DNA of 39,649 bases, taken from the NCBI GenBank assembly GCA_044340025.1, contig JBIIUJ010000008.1:1-39649 (forward strand). The letters are read 5' to 3'. The translations under genes and the position numbers were made by a program. Shown piece by piece: positions 9,164 through 20,724 of this stretch. The stretch is from JBIIUJ01 sp044340025 (GTDB lineage Bacteria; Pseudomonadota; Alphaproteobacteria; Caulobacterales; Aquidulcibacteraceae). Under the pieces are notes generated by a model. That model saw nothing but the letters and a program-made list of their open reading frames with translations, had not been told where the DNA came from and did not search any database. Position 1 is the stretch's first letter. Every line of letters begins with the position of its first letter.

Positions 9164-10347
9164 CAGCGCTTCCATGCGCCAAAGCCAAACCAGGTGATGC
9201 CTTCGGCGAGCCGCCCTGTGGTTTCGGCATCCACCTGATGGCTCTCTGCGGCCACCGCCGCCTCGACGGCCGCCAACCCATAGCCGCCGACGGACGGAAC
9301 CACGAACTGCAGATAGTCCTGCGACTCAAAGCCGGCCTCGATGCAGAGGTCGCGCGGTTCGCGGTCGCGGTAGGCTTTGTAGAACGGCTCCTCGTTATAG
9401 TAGCAATCCCAGTCGAGGTAGAAGCTCTCGAACGGGCTCATCTGGGTGTTGGGCGGCAGCTCCATGTGCAGCATCAGGCCGCCGGGGCGCAGCACGCGGC
9501 GCGCTTCCTTCAGCGTCGCTGCAATGGTCTTCTGGCTGAGCTCGTGCAGGAACATGGAGCTGAAGACGAGGTCGAAGCTCTCGTCTGGATAGTCAAGCGC
9601 GCTTGCGTCCATCTGCGCGAAGGCGACGTCCACGCCCTGAAGGCTGGCGCGCGCCGCGCCGTAGCGCAGGCCTGGCGCGGCGGCGTCGATGCCGATCACC
9701 TCTGCTTCGGGATAGGTCTGCTTCCAGGGCAGCGTGTTGTGGCCGATGGTGCAGCCCAGATCGAGAATGCGGCGGGGCGCGAAATCGGGGAACTTTCGGC
9801 TGACATAGGCGGCCATCGAGAGGCCGATGTCGTCGAGATTCTCGCCCATCAGGCCCATGGAGAAGACCGCCAGCCCCTGATCATAGAGCGCGCCGGGGCG
9901 CAGATCGGTCGGCTCCGCGCCCGCATAGCCGCCGGGCATCAGATGCACGTCGATGGCGGTCACGTTGCGCGGCGGGGTGAAGCCATCGGCAAGCGTCACC
10001 TGGCCGGGCTTCACCGCGCGGCTGGCCTCGTTCTCCAGCCTGTCGTGCTCGCGCGCCGTGGCCTCGGCGACTGAATCCCAGACCATTTCCTGCGCCGCCA
10101 CCCGCAGCGCGGAATAGCAGGTGAAGGCCGGGTCGCCGCGCATCGCGGCGTGCACATCGCGACCGTCGCGCACAGGCCGGCCGGCGCGGGCCTCGAAGCG
10201 CGCTTTTGCCCGGCCGTCATAGGCTTTGCGCATGTCGGCGGCGAGATCGTTCAGGACGAATCCGCGAAGGCCTGAGACAAACCGCTGGCGCGCTGTTTCC
10301 TCCGGCGTGAGGTCTGGTTTCAGCGGGTGTTTCAGCGACAGCACCAT
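9163..10347 (-). CDS. Class I SAM-dependent methyltransferase
   Basis: This 394-residue protein has a methyltransferase domain in its second half. Motif I is ILDLGCTIGHNT (about residues 194-205), followed by an acidic residue at the end of strand 2 (VIGIDAAAPG). The motif IV region is DESFDLVFSSMFLHEL (255-270), followed by ARRVLRPGGLMLHMEL. This is the Methyltransf_11 type, acting on small molecules or lipids. The first 190 residues are an additional domain that I do not recognise. The ATG at 10347 is preceded by AGGAG at good spacing, so a longer upstream frame is unlikely. It diverges from fliQ with 157 bp between starts, and its stop is fused to the start of the next small gene. The substrate is unknown. 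Confidence 0.85.
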   Translation of the reverse strand: MVLSLKHPLKPDLTPEETARQRFVSGLRGFVLNDLAADMRKAYDGRAKARFEARAGRPVRDGRDVHAAMRGDPAFTCYSALRVAAQEMVWDSVAEATAREHDRLENEASRAVKPGQVTLADGFTPPRNVTAIDVHLMPGGYAGAEPTDLRPGALYDQGLAVFSMGLMGENLDDIGLSMAAYVSRKFPDFAPRRILDLGCTIGHNTLPWKQTYPEAEVIGIDAAAPGLRYGAARASLQGVDVAFAQMDASALDYPDESFDLVFSSMFLHELSQKTIAATLKEARRVLRPGGLMLHMELPPNTQMSPFESFYLDWDCYYNEEPFYKAYRDREPRDLCIEAGFESQDYLQFVVPSVGGYGLAAVEAAVAAESHQVDAETTGRLAEGITWFGFGAWKR

Positions 10348-10439
10348 GACGCGGTTCTCTCCTGCAGACAGCGCCAGTGTGGCGAGGGGCTTCCCGATTG
10401 GCAATCCGGCGAGGACCACACGGTGGCGATCAGATTTTG

Positions 10440-10466
10440 TTAACCAAACTCTTCGATGCGTTAACG
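10440..10466 (+). promoter_or_regulatory. Two TTAAC half-sites, possible CtrA control of fliQ
   Basis: TTAACCA at 10440-10446 and TTAACG at 10461-10466 lie on the same strand, 21 bp (two turns) apart, 39-65 bp upstream of the fliQ ATG. The cell-cycle regulator CtrA binds TTAA-N7-TTAA and also TTAACC-type half-sites, and in Caulobacter it activates early flagellar export genes. Neither site here has a proper second half at N7 spacing, so this is a half-site arrangement at best. CtrA itself is not encoded in the window. Confidence 0.4.
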
Positions 10467-10504
10467 GCGCAAGAATGAGCGCAGCCAGGCTGAAAGCGAA
10501 GGGC

Positions 10505-10771
10505 ATGACGGGCGCAGACGTGCTGGATGTGGGCCGAGACGCCATCTGGCTGACGGTCCTGATGGCGGGGCCGGCCATGCTCGTTGGCCTGGTTGTCGGG
10601 CTTGCGATCGGCCTGTTGCAGGCGCTGACCCAGATTCAGGAAATGACGCTGGTGTTCGTGCCCAAGATCATCGCGATCTTTGCGGCCCTGATCGTGTTCA
10701 TGCCCCTGATGGGGGGCATGATGGGCGACTTCATGCGCGAAATCATGGCGCGCGTCGCTGGCGGGGGCTGA
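10505..10771 (+). CDS. fliQ: Flagellar type III export protein FliQ
   Basis: This 88-residue protein has two long membrane segments (about residues 14-40 and 50-72) joined by the conserved loop LTQIQEMTLVFVPKI, the FliQ signature. FliQ is a subunit of the FliPQR export gate in the inner-membrane flagellar basal body. I chose the ATG at 10505 because it gives the family's usual length (88-89). An in-frame ATG at 10475 would add ten residues and sit too close to the likely promoter. fliR starts 5 bp after its stop, so the genes are translationally linked. fliP is not in the window. Confidence 0.95.
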   Translation: MTGADVLDVGRDAIWLTVLMAGPAMLVGLVVGLAIGLLQALTQIQEMTLVFVPKIIAIFAALIVFMPLMGGMMGDFMREIMARVAGGG

Positions 10772-10776
10772 GGCCC

Positions 10777-11526
10777 TTGGAGTGGGTCGCGTCCACAATC
10801 TGGGCGATGGGGCTGGTTTTCGCCCGCGCCGGGGCCTTCTGCATGCTGATGCCGGGGCTGGGCGAGCAGGCGGTCCCCGCCCGCATCAGGCTCGCGTTTG
10901 CGTTTCTGCTGACAATCGTCATCGCGCCGGTGGTCGCGGCTGCGGTCCCGCCGATCCCGGCCACGACGTCGGGCCTTGTGGCGATCATCGTGCAGGAAGT
11001 GGTGATTGGCGTCCTGATGGGGGCGGCGGCGCGCTTCTGCCTCGGCGCGCTCGCGACCGCAGGATCGATTGCAGGGCTTCAGACGGGCCTGTCCTTCGCC
11101 ATGCAGTTTGATCCCTCTCAGGGTCAGCAGGGCGCGATTTTCGGGGCGTTCCTCGTGATCATGGGACTGGCGCTGATTTTCGCCGCCGATCTGCACCACT
11201 GGTTCATCGCCGGAACGCTCGCGTCCTACGAGCGCTTTCCGCTCGGCCAGATGCCGGCGATGGCGGAGGTGGCTGAATTCGGCGTTCAGGGCTTCCGCGA
11301 CGCCTTCACTGTCGCTGTGCAGATCACCGCCCCGCTGATCGTTTTCGGGCTTCTGTTCAATCTGGGTCTTGGCGTGCTGTCCAAGCTCGCGCCCACAATC
11401 CAGGTCTTTTTCATTCTGATCCCGGCTCAGGTTCTGGCGGGCCTTCTGGTGTTTCTGCTGACGGCGGGCGCAGGGATGCTGGTGTGGCTTGAATATGTCG
11501 AGCGCGTCGCGCGCTCCTACAATTGA
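10777..11526 (+). CDS. fliR: Flagellar type III export protein FliR
   Basis: This 249-residue polytopic membrane protein has about six hydrophobic segments. Conserved FliR features include the N-terminal FARAGAFCMLMPGLGEQAVP segment, the central GLQTGLSFAMQFDP and the C-terminal PTIQVFFILIPAQVLAG. FliR joins FliP and FliQ in the export gate through which rod, hook and filament proteins leave the cytosol. Translation probably starts at the TTG at 10777, which has GAGG a few bases upstream within the fliQ stop region. A TTG start here fits coupling to fliQ. flhB follows after 9 bp. Confidence 0.95.
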   Translation: MEWVASTIWAMGLVFARAGAFCMLMPGLGEQAVPARIRLAFAFLLTIVIAPVVAAAVPPIPATTSGLVAIIVQEVVIGVLMGAAARFCLGALATAGSIAGLQTGLSFAMQFDPSQGQQGAIFGAFLVIMGLALIFAADLHHWFIAGTLASYERFPLGQMPAMAEVAEFGVQGFRDAFTVAVQITAPLIVFGLLFNLGLGVLSKLAPTIQVFFILIPAQVLAGLLVFLLTAGAGMLVWLEYVERVARSYN

Positions 11527-11535
11527 GGGGCGGGG

Positions 11536-12606
11536 ATGGCCGAACAGGATCCCTCCCAGAAGACAGAAGAGCCCACCCCGCGAAAGCTGGAGCAGGCGCG
11601 CGAGAAGGGAGACGTCGCCAAATCCCAGGATGTGGGATCGGTGACGGTTCTTCTGGCGGCCACCTTCGGTCTTCTGGCGCTCGCGGGCGGCGCTTCGGCC
11701 GATCTCGCCCAGTCGATGCATTCGTTCATCGAGCGCCCGCATGCCATCCCGGTGGATGGCGGCGGGCTCTCCCAGTTGATGGTGGCGCTGAGCGCCCAGA
11801 GCGCGACCGCGCTTTTCGGGTTTTTTCTGCTGCTGTTCGCCGCCGCGCTCGCAGGCAATGTCGCCCAGATCGGGCTGCTTTGGACCGGCGAGAAGCTCAA
11901 GCCCAAGCTCGACAAGATCTCCCCCATCGCCGGGTTCAAGCGCCTTTTTGGCGGCGAGGCGTGGATCACCTTCGCCAAGACGCTGCTGAAGGTTCTCGCT
12001 GTGGCTCTGGCGATGGTCGCCGCCATCTGGCCGAACATCGATGCGATGGAAGCGCTGATGCGGCTGGAGGTCGGGGCGCTGCTCCCCGCGGTGCGGGATA
12101 TGGCGGGCGATCTTCTGATTGCTGCCCTGATTGTGGCCGCGCTTGTCGCCGCGCTCGATTTTGTTCAGCAGAAACAGAGCTTTATCAAGCGAAACCGGAT
12201 GAGCCGCGAGGAGCTCAAGGAGGAGTTCAAAAACACCGAGGGCGATCCGCTGGTGCGTGCGAAGCTCCGCCAGATCCGCCAGGAACGGGCGCGCCAGCGC
12301 ATGATGCAGGCGGTGCCCTCCGCCACCGTCGTGATCACCAACCCGACCCACTATGCCGTGGCGCTGCGCTATGTGCCGGAGGAGACGCCCGCGCCCATCT
12401 GCGTGGCCAAGGGCGTGGACGCGGTGGCGCTGCGCATCCGGGCGGTGGCCCAGGACAACGCCGTGACGATCATGGAAGATCCGCCGCTGGCGCGCGCGCT
12501 CTACGCCAGCGTGGAGATCGATCAGCCGATCCCGGCTGAACACTATCAGGCGGTCGCGAAAATCATCGGCGCCGTGTTGCGGATCGCTGGCGCCAAACGA
12601 CGCTGA
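11536..12606 (+). CDS. flhB: Flagellar export switch protein FlhB
   Basis: This 356-residue protein has four membrane segments (about 33-52, 85-108, 146-165 and 190-210) and a cytoplasmic domain containing the autocleavage motif NPTH at 269-272. FlhB cuts itself between Asn and Pro. This switches export from rod and hook subunits to filament subunits. The opening EKTEEPTPRKL-like segment (KTEEPTPRKLEQAREKG) is typical. A GAGGGG sequence sits just before the ATG. It is the last gene of the tight fliQ-fliR-flhB cluster. The kinase gene follows after 37 bp. Confidence 0.97.
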   Translation: MAEQDPSQKTEEPTPRKLEQAREKGDVAKSQDVGSVTVLLAATFGLLALAGGASADLAQSMHSFIERPHAIPVDGGGLSQLMVALSAQSATALFGFFLLLFAAALAGNVAQIGLLWTGEKLKPKLDKISPIAGFKRLFGGEAWITFAKTLLKVLAVALAMVAAIWPNIDAMEALMRLEVGALLPAVRDMAGDLLIAALIVAALVAALDFVQQKQSFIKRNRMSREELKEEFKNTEGDPLVRAKLRQIRQERARQRMMQAVPSATVVITNPTHYAVALRYVPEETPAPICVAKGVDAVALRIRAVAQDNAVTIMEDPPLARALYASVEIDQPIPAEHYQAVAKIIGAVLRIAGAKRR

Positions 12607-12643
12607 GAATCGCTACTGTGCAGGGCGGCCCAGGGAGACAGGC

Positions 12644-14587
12644 ATGAAAGCGGTGATGGCGCTCTTTGGAGCGGGGGCGCGAGCGGGCCAGACCGAAACC
12701 CTCTGGCTCGAGGCGCTCGACGAGCCCGCAGCCCTTGTCTCGCGCGAGGGCGCGCTTCTTGCCGCCAATGCCGCCTGGCGGGCGGGTTTCGGCGCCGTCG
12801 CCCCCGATGTGGCGCTGGAGGCGGCCGGCCTCGACGCCCAGGACGTGCACGCTCTGGCGCTGGCGGGGCGCAGGGGCGAAGCCCTGACGCTGGAGCGCGC
12901 CATCGGGCGGGCTCAGGTGCGCCCGATGGGGCAAGGCGCGCTGTGGCGGATCGCCCGGCCTGCGCCCGAAACCGCGAGCCTGGTGGAGACTGTTGCGGCC
13001 GCATTGGCGCGTCCCGCACCCGCTGCTCCTGGCGTTGCGCCAGTCTCGCTGGCGACCGAGGGGCTGGCTGCGCCATTCCCGTTCGCCCGCCTTGATCCCG
13101 CCGATCCCGCCGCCCGGCCGGCGCGGGGCAATGCGGCCTTCCTGAAGGCGTTTGGCGACGACGCCGCGGTCTTGCCGTTTCTGTCGCTTTTTGCCGAGGC
13201 CGACCGCGCCGATCTCGCCGCCGCGCTCAAGGCCGCCCCGGCCAGCAGCGTGGAAGCCGCAAGCGCCCGCGATCCGGCCCAGAGCTTCGAAGTCGCGTTC
13301 GGCCGGGATGCCGAGGGCCCGATCGCTTTTCTGTTTGACGTCTCGGCGCGCGCCGCCGTGGAGCAATCCACAGCCCAGCGCGCCAAGCTCGCCGCCATCG
13401 GCCAGATCGCCGGCGGCGTCGCTCACGAGCTCAACAACGTCCTCAATATCGTGATCCTGAACGGTGAAAAGCTCCTCACGCGCCACCCCGCCGGCGACCC
13501 GGACTATTTCCACCTCCAGCAGATCGGCCAGAACGCCACCCGCGCCAGCGAGCTGGTGAAGTCGCTTCTGGCTTATTCCCGCAAACAGACCCTGCGCCGC
13601 CAGCCGATCGATTTGCCGCACCTCATCTCCGATCTGGAGGTTCTGCTGCGCCAGCTCACCGACGATCAGGTCAAGATCGGCTTCCAGCATCAGCGCGACT
13701 TGCCCGTGGTGCGCGCCGACAAGCAGCAGCTGGAAACCGTGGTGATCAATCTCGTCACCAATGCGCGCGACGCCATTCGCGCCACGGGCGCGCCGGGCCG
13801 GATCACGGTGGCGACCAAACGGGCCCAGCGCGCAGACGTTCTGGCCGCGCTGCGCGCCACGCCGGGCCTTGCCGAAACCGCGCCTGACTGCCCCTACGCG
13901 GCCATTGCCGTGACCGATACCGGCACAGGCATCGACAAGGACAAGATCGACAAGATCTTCGAGCCGTTCTTCACCACAAAGGAACAGGGCAAGGGCACCG
14001 GCCTCGGCCTTGCCATGATCTATGGCTTCGTGAAGCAATCGGGCGGGTTCATCGCGCTTGAAACCGAAACAGGGCGTGGCTCGACCTTCACCATCTTCCT
14101 GCCTGAGACTGCGGTTGTGGAGGATGAAGACGAGGCAAGCGATCCGGCGCCGGCGCCGGAAGCGCCAGCGGCCTCGTCTTCGGGCGCGCTGTCTGCGCCA
14201 GTCTCGGATTTTTCCGGGCGCGGCCGCATTCTGCTCGTGGACGACGAGGACGGTCTGCGCTCCATCGTGTCGAGCCTGCTCAGCGAACGCGGCTATGACG
14301 TGGTGGAAGCCTGCGACGGGGAGGAAGCGCTCGCCATCCTTGAGGAGGAACACGAGCCGTTTCATCTCATGATCTCGGATGTGATCATGCCGGGCATGGA
14401 TGGGCCCAGTCTGCTCAAAGCCGCTCAGCCCTATCTCAAGAATACGCGGGTGGTGTTTGTTTCGGGCTATGCGGAGAAAGACTTCTCCCGCACGCTGGAC
14501 AACCAGAGCCACGTCTCCTTTCTACCCAAGCCGTTCACGCTTCCCGAACTCGCCGAGCGCGTGAAACAGGAATTGCGCGCTGCCTGA
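12644..14587 (+). CDS. cckA: CckA-type hybrid histidine kinase (no membrane anchor)
   Basis: This 647-residue protein reads, in order: two weak PAS-like regions (about 20-105 and 140-235), a HisKA helix pair with the phosphorylatable His261 (GQIAGGVAHELNN), an ATPase domain with N-box Asn369/Asn373, G1 DTGTGI (425-430) and G2 GKGTGLGL (449-456), an acidic Pro/Ala linker, and a receiver domain with Asp579 and Lys629. CckA passes phosphate through ChpT to CtrA and CpdR and so controls cell-cycle progression. Assignment rests on the order and on the position directly after flhB, as I recall for Caulobacter. Unlike Caulobacter CckA, no membrane-spanning segment is visible at the N-terminus, and the usual HDFNN is HELNN. 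GGGAGA precedes the ATG. Confidence 0.82.
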   Translation: MKAVMALFGAGARAGQTETLWLEALDEPAALVSREGALLAANAAWRAGFGAVAPDVALEAAGLDAQDVHALALAGRRGEALTLERAIGRAQVRPMGQGALWRIARPAPETASLVETVAAALARPAPAAPGVAPVSLATEGLAAPFPFARLDPADPAARPARGNAAFLKAFGDDAAVLPFLSLFAEADRADLAAALKAAPASSVEAASARDPAQSFEVAFGRDAEGPIAFLFDVSARAAVEQSTAQRAKLAAIGQIAGGVAHELNNVLNIVILNGEKLLTRHPAGDPDYFHLQQIGQNATRASELVKSLLAYSRKQTLRRQPIDLPHLISDLEVLLRQLTDDQVKIGFQHQRDLPVVRADKQQLETVVINLVTNARDAIRATGAPGRITVATKRAQRADVLAALRATPGLAETAPDCPYAAIAVTDTGTGIDKDKIDKIFEPFFTTKEQGKGTGLGLAMIYGFVKQSGGFIALETETGRGSTFTIFLPETAVVEDEDEASDPAPAPEAPAASSSGALSAPVSDFSGRGRILLVDDEDGLRSIVSSLLSERGYDVVEACDGEEALAILEEEHEPFHLMISDVIMPGMDGPSLLKAAQPYLKNTRVVFVSGYAEKDFSRTLDNQSHVSFLPKPFTLPELAERVKQELRAA

Positions 14588-14641
14588 ACCGGGGGGCGAC
14601 CGCACAGCGGCCGCGGCGGAGCGCTAAGTCCGCCCGATCTT

Positions 14642-14663
14642 GTTCCCCTTGCGTTCCCAGAAC
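14642..14663 (+). promoter_or_regulatory. LexA (SOS) box upstream of recA
   Basis: GTTC (14642-14645), seven bases, then GTTC (14653-14656) is an exact match to the alphaproteobacterial LexA direct repeat GTTC-N7-GTTC. The second half also forms GTTC-N3-GAAC, ending at 14663. The box lies 78 bp upstream of the recA start codon, where LexA would block transcription until DNA damage. I could not fix -35 and -10 elements with confidence. Confidence 0.85.
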
Positions 14664-14720
14664 AAAGCATGTACGCAGAGTTCACGCAGCGCCGCTGGGG
14701 CGTCCCGGGAATCGTGGAAT

Positions 14721-14727
14721 AAGGAGG
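14721..14727 (+). promoter_or_regulatory. Strong Shine-Dalgarno sequence of recA
   Basis: AAGGAGG, complementary to the 16S rRNA 3' end, lies 6 bp before the ATG at 14734. It is one of the strongest ribosome binding sites in the window and fits a highly expressed protein. Confidence 0.85.
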
Positions 14728-14733
14728 CTCCTC

Positions 14734-15804
<1,071 letters not shown>

Positions 15805-15841
15805 GCGCTCTGCGCCTCCGCGAGCCGGCGCTGCATGACAG

Positions 15842-15881
15842 GACGCCGCCCGCCGCCGTTGCGCGCGCGGGCGGCGTCTTT
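15842..15881 (+). terminator. Intrinsic terminator of recA
   Basis: A perfect 12-bp GC-rich stem (GACGCCGCCCGC and its complement, 15842-15853 and 15867-15878) with a 13-base loop is followed by TTTATAT. It lies 38 bp after the recA stop. It also argues against extending alaS upstream to 15884, since that would start the protein at the foot of this hairpin. Confidence 0.88.
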
Positions 15882-15919
15882 ATATGCGGGAGCGCACCTT
15901 CCTGCCCCCTTGCGAGCCC

Positions 15920-18577
<2,658 letters not shown>

Positions 18578-18671
18578 TCGTTCGCCCGCGCGGCAGCGCG
18601 GCAAGGTCTCGTTAAGCGAAGCGGCGGCTTTCTCCCCTGACGCGAATCAGCAGTGCGGGGGAGCAAAACGC

Positions 18672-19013
18672 ATGACGCCGTTCGAGGCGATGGCAGACAT
18701 GGTGGGGCCGGAGGTGTTTGCGCGCCTGAACTGGACCAACCTCTCGCCAGAGCAGCGCGAAGCGGTCTTCGCGATCTTCCGCCAGGGGCTGAATGCGGGC
18801 GCAAGCTCTGGCGCGGTCGCGGCGATCGAGGATGTGATCGCGCAGGGCCGTGTTGTCGTCTGCGACGATGGCACGCTCTGGGAGACCGAGGTCGAACAGG
18901 ACGCGGACCTGGTCGAAGAATGGGGCGAGGGCGCGCTCGTGGCCATTCACCGTGGCCGTCTCTATCGGCTCATGGACGGCGACTCGGTGGATGTGGAGCC
19001 CCTGCGCCTTTGA
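18672..19013 (+). CDS. Conserved-looking hypothetical protein, 113 residues
   Basis: I do not recognise this protein. It starts at the ATG at 18672, preceded by GGGGGAG at good spacing; a longer open frame upstream has no support. The N-terminal half looks helical (FEAMADMVGPEVFARL, then LSPEQREAVFAIFRQGL). The C-terminal half looks like a small beta domain (VVVCDDGTLWETEVEQD, then EGALVAIHRGRLYRLMDGD) and is acidic. There is no signal peptide, membrane segment or cysteine cluster apart from a single Cys. It converges on dapE with only 4 bp between stop codons. No function can be assigned. Confidence 0.75.
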   Translation: MTPFEAMADMVGPEVFARLNWTNLSPEQREAVFAIFRQGLNAGASSGAVAAIEDVIAQGRVVVCDDGTLWETEVEQDADLVEEWGEGALVAIHRGRLYRLMDGDSVDVEPLRL

Positions 19014-19017
19014 CGGC

Positions 19018-20172
19018 TTATCGAAAGCGTTCGAAATAACCCTCGATCAGTCTTTGATAAATCCGCGTCAGGGTTTCGATGTCGTCGACAGCGACGTTCT
19101 CGTCCACCTGATGCATGGTTGCGCCGACGAGGCCAAAGTCAGCCACAGGACAATAATCCTTGATGAAGCGGGCGTCCGAGGTGCCGCCCGTGGTGGACAG
19201 CACAGGGCGCCGTCCGGTCACGGATTCACAGGCGTCCTGGATCAGGTCGGTGAAAGGGCCGGGCGCGGTGAGAAAGCTCTCTCCCGAGATGTGAATGTCC
19301 AGGGTCAGCGCGCCGCGGAAATCCGCAGCCGCCTTTGCGCGCTCCGCCTCGAGCCAGGCCGAAAGCGCGGCGCCGCTGTGGGCGGTGTTGAACCGGATGT
19401 TGAGGCTGGCGCGGGCCTCGGCCGGAATGACGTTGGAGGCGGTGTTGCCCACGTCGATCGTGGTGATTTCCAGGTTGGATGGCTGAAAGCCGGGGGCGCC
19501 GTCATCCAGCAATCGGGCCTGGACAGCGCCGAGAAACGCCAGAAGCGGACGAATGGGGTTTGCGGCTTTGTCCGGATACGCCACATGGCCCTGCACGCCG
19601 CGGGCTAGGACCTTGCAGTTCAGAGAGCCCCGCCGCCCGTTCTTGATCATGTCGCCGATTTCACGCGGGTTGGTCGGCTCTCCCACGATGCAGTGGGAGA
19701 GGCGTTCGCCCTCCGCCGTGATGGCCTCGAGAAGCTTCCTGGTGCCATCGATCGCCGGGCCCTCTTCATCCCCGGTGATCAGAAAGGAAATCGCGCCCGG
19801 CGGCCGGCCATGCGCGTCGAGGTGGCGCGCAACAGCAGCGACGAAACAGGCGATGGCCGCCTTCATGTCGGCTGCGCCCCGGCCGAACAGATGCCCATTG
19901 CGGATCGCGGGCGCGAAGGGGTCGCTGGTCCAGGCCGCCAGATCGCCCACCGGCACCACGTCTGTGTGCCCCGCAAAGCAGAGGTTGGGCTCCCCCTCGC
20001 CAAGGCGCGCATAGAGATTATCCACCTCGCCAAACCGATAGCGCTTCGAGCGGAAGCCAAGGGCGCGGAGCGCCGCCTCGAGCGTGTCCATCGCGCCAAA
20101 GTCGGCGGGCGTCACGGAGGGCTTGGCGATCAGGGTCTGGGCGAGCACGAGGGGATCGGCAAGGTCGGTCAT
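19018..20172 (-). CDS. dapE: Succinyl-diaminopimelate desuccinylase
   Basis: This 384-residue M20 family metallohydrolase makes LL-diaminopimelate and succinate from N-succinyl-LL-diaminopimelate, in the lysine and peptidoglycan precursor pathway. Dinuclear zinc-site motifs are visible: AGHTDVVPVGD (His ligand), GRGAADMKA (bridging Asp), TGDEEG (catalytic Glu and a Glu ligand), GEPTN, and the last histidine in ATMHQVDEN. The substrate-specificity segment STTGGTSDARF fits DapE rather than ArgE. I chose the ATG at 20172; the frame stays open further upstream but the sequence there is not family-like. It diverges from a small membrane-protein gene. Confidence 0.96.
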   Translation of the reverse strand: MTDLADPLVLAQTLIAKPSVTPADFGAMDTLEAALRALGFRSKRYRFGEVDNLYARLGEGEPNLCFAGHTDVVPVGDLAAWTSDPFAPAIRNGHLFGRGAADMKAAIACFVAAVARHLDAHGRPPGAISFLITGDEEGPAIDGTRKLLEAITAEGERLSHCIVGEPTNPREIGDMIKNGRRGSLNCKVLARGVQGHVAYPDKAANPIRPLLAFLGAVQARLLDDGAPGFQPSNLEITTIDVGNTASNVIPAEARASLNIRFNTAHSGAALSAWLEAERAKAAADFRGALTLDIHISGESFLTAPGPFTDLIQDACESVTGRRPVLSTTGGTSDARFIKDYCPVADFGLVGATMHQVDENVAVDDIETLTRIYQRLIEGYFERFR

Positions 20173-20282
20173 GGGCGGTGATCTAGCGTGCCGGGGCCGC
20201 CTTGGCGACCGCGCGGTCTGCATGGCTGTGCTTGACCCGCGCGCTCGCCTCGGGCCTTGCAGCGGGCAAGGAGCACCGCGCC

Positions 20283-20717
20283 ATGATCCAGCCGCTCACC
20301 ATCCGCCTGTCGCTTGTGCGGCTGTGTTCGCCGCTCGTCGGCATCGCGCTGGCGGCGCTGGCGCTCAATCTCTTCTGGCGCAGCCCCATGGTCTGGGAGA
20401 TCGTCGTCCCGACGCTTGGCGCCTGGGTGGCCACGGCGGCTGCGCTGTGGGCGCTGATCCGGCTGGAGGTGGATGGCGCGGGCGTGCACGGCGTTTCGCT
20501 CTCTGGCCGCACCAGCATCCGTTGGCCGGAGATTGCAGGCGCGGGCGCCGGTCCCACCCGGTTCGGGCCGCAGACCGTCGTCCGGCTGCATGCCGAGGCC
20601 GCCGCCGCGCGCGGCGGGGCAGCCCTTGGATTGGGGCCGCATTGGGCGATGGGCGCGGAAGAGCTGGCCGGCCTGATCCAGGCGTGTCTGGAGGCCGGCG
20701 GCGGAGCAAAGCCCTGA
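20283..20717 (+). CDS. Small membrane protein of unknown function, PH-like C-terminus
   Basis: This 144-residue protein has two membrane segments (about residues 14-36 and 42-66), followed by a soluble tail of about 75 residues. The pattern of the tail (LEVDGAGVHGVSLSGRTSIRWPEIAG) resembles bacterial PH-like domains, where a short-strand R...I.W.EI core is common. That resemblance is by eye and weak. AAGGAG lies 9 bp before the ATG at 20283, fixing the start. It diverges from dapE and converges on def with 7 bp between stops. The function is unknown. Confidence 0.72.
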   Translation: MIQPLTIRLSLVRLCSPLVGIALAALALNLFWRSPMVWEIVVPTLGAWVATAAALWALIRLEVDGAGVHGVSLSGRTSIRWPEIAGAGAGPTRFGPQTVVRLHAEAAAARGGAALGLGPHWAMGAEELAGLIQACLEAGGGAKP

Positions 20718-20724
20718 CGGGCGA

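Noticed and set aside
10475..10504. Upstream ATG of fliQ at 10475
   Set aside because: It would make the protein longer than the family's usual 88-89 residues and lies 9 bp after the second TTAAC site, leaving almost no leader.
15884..15919. Upstream ATG of alaS at 15884
   Set aside because: It sits 3 bp after the recA terminator, and the added residues are not part of the family N-terminus.
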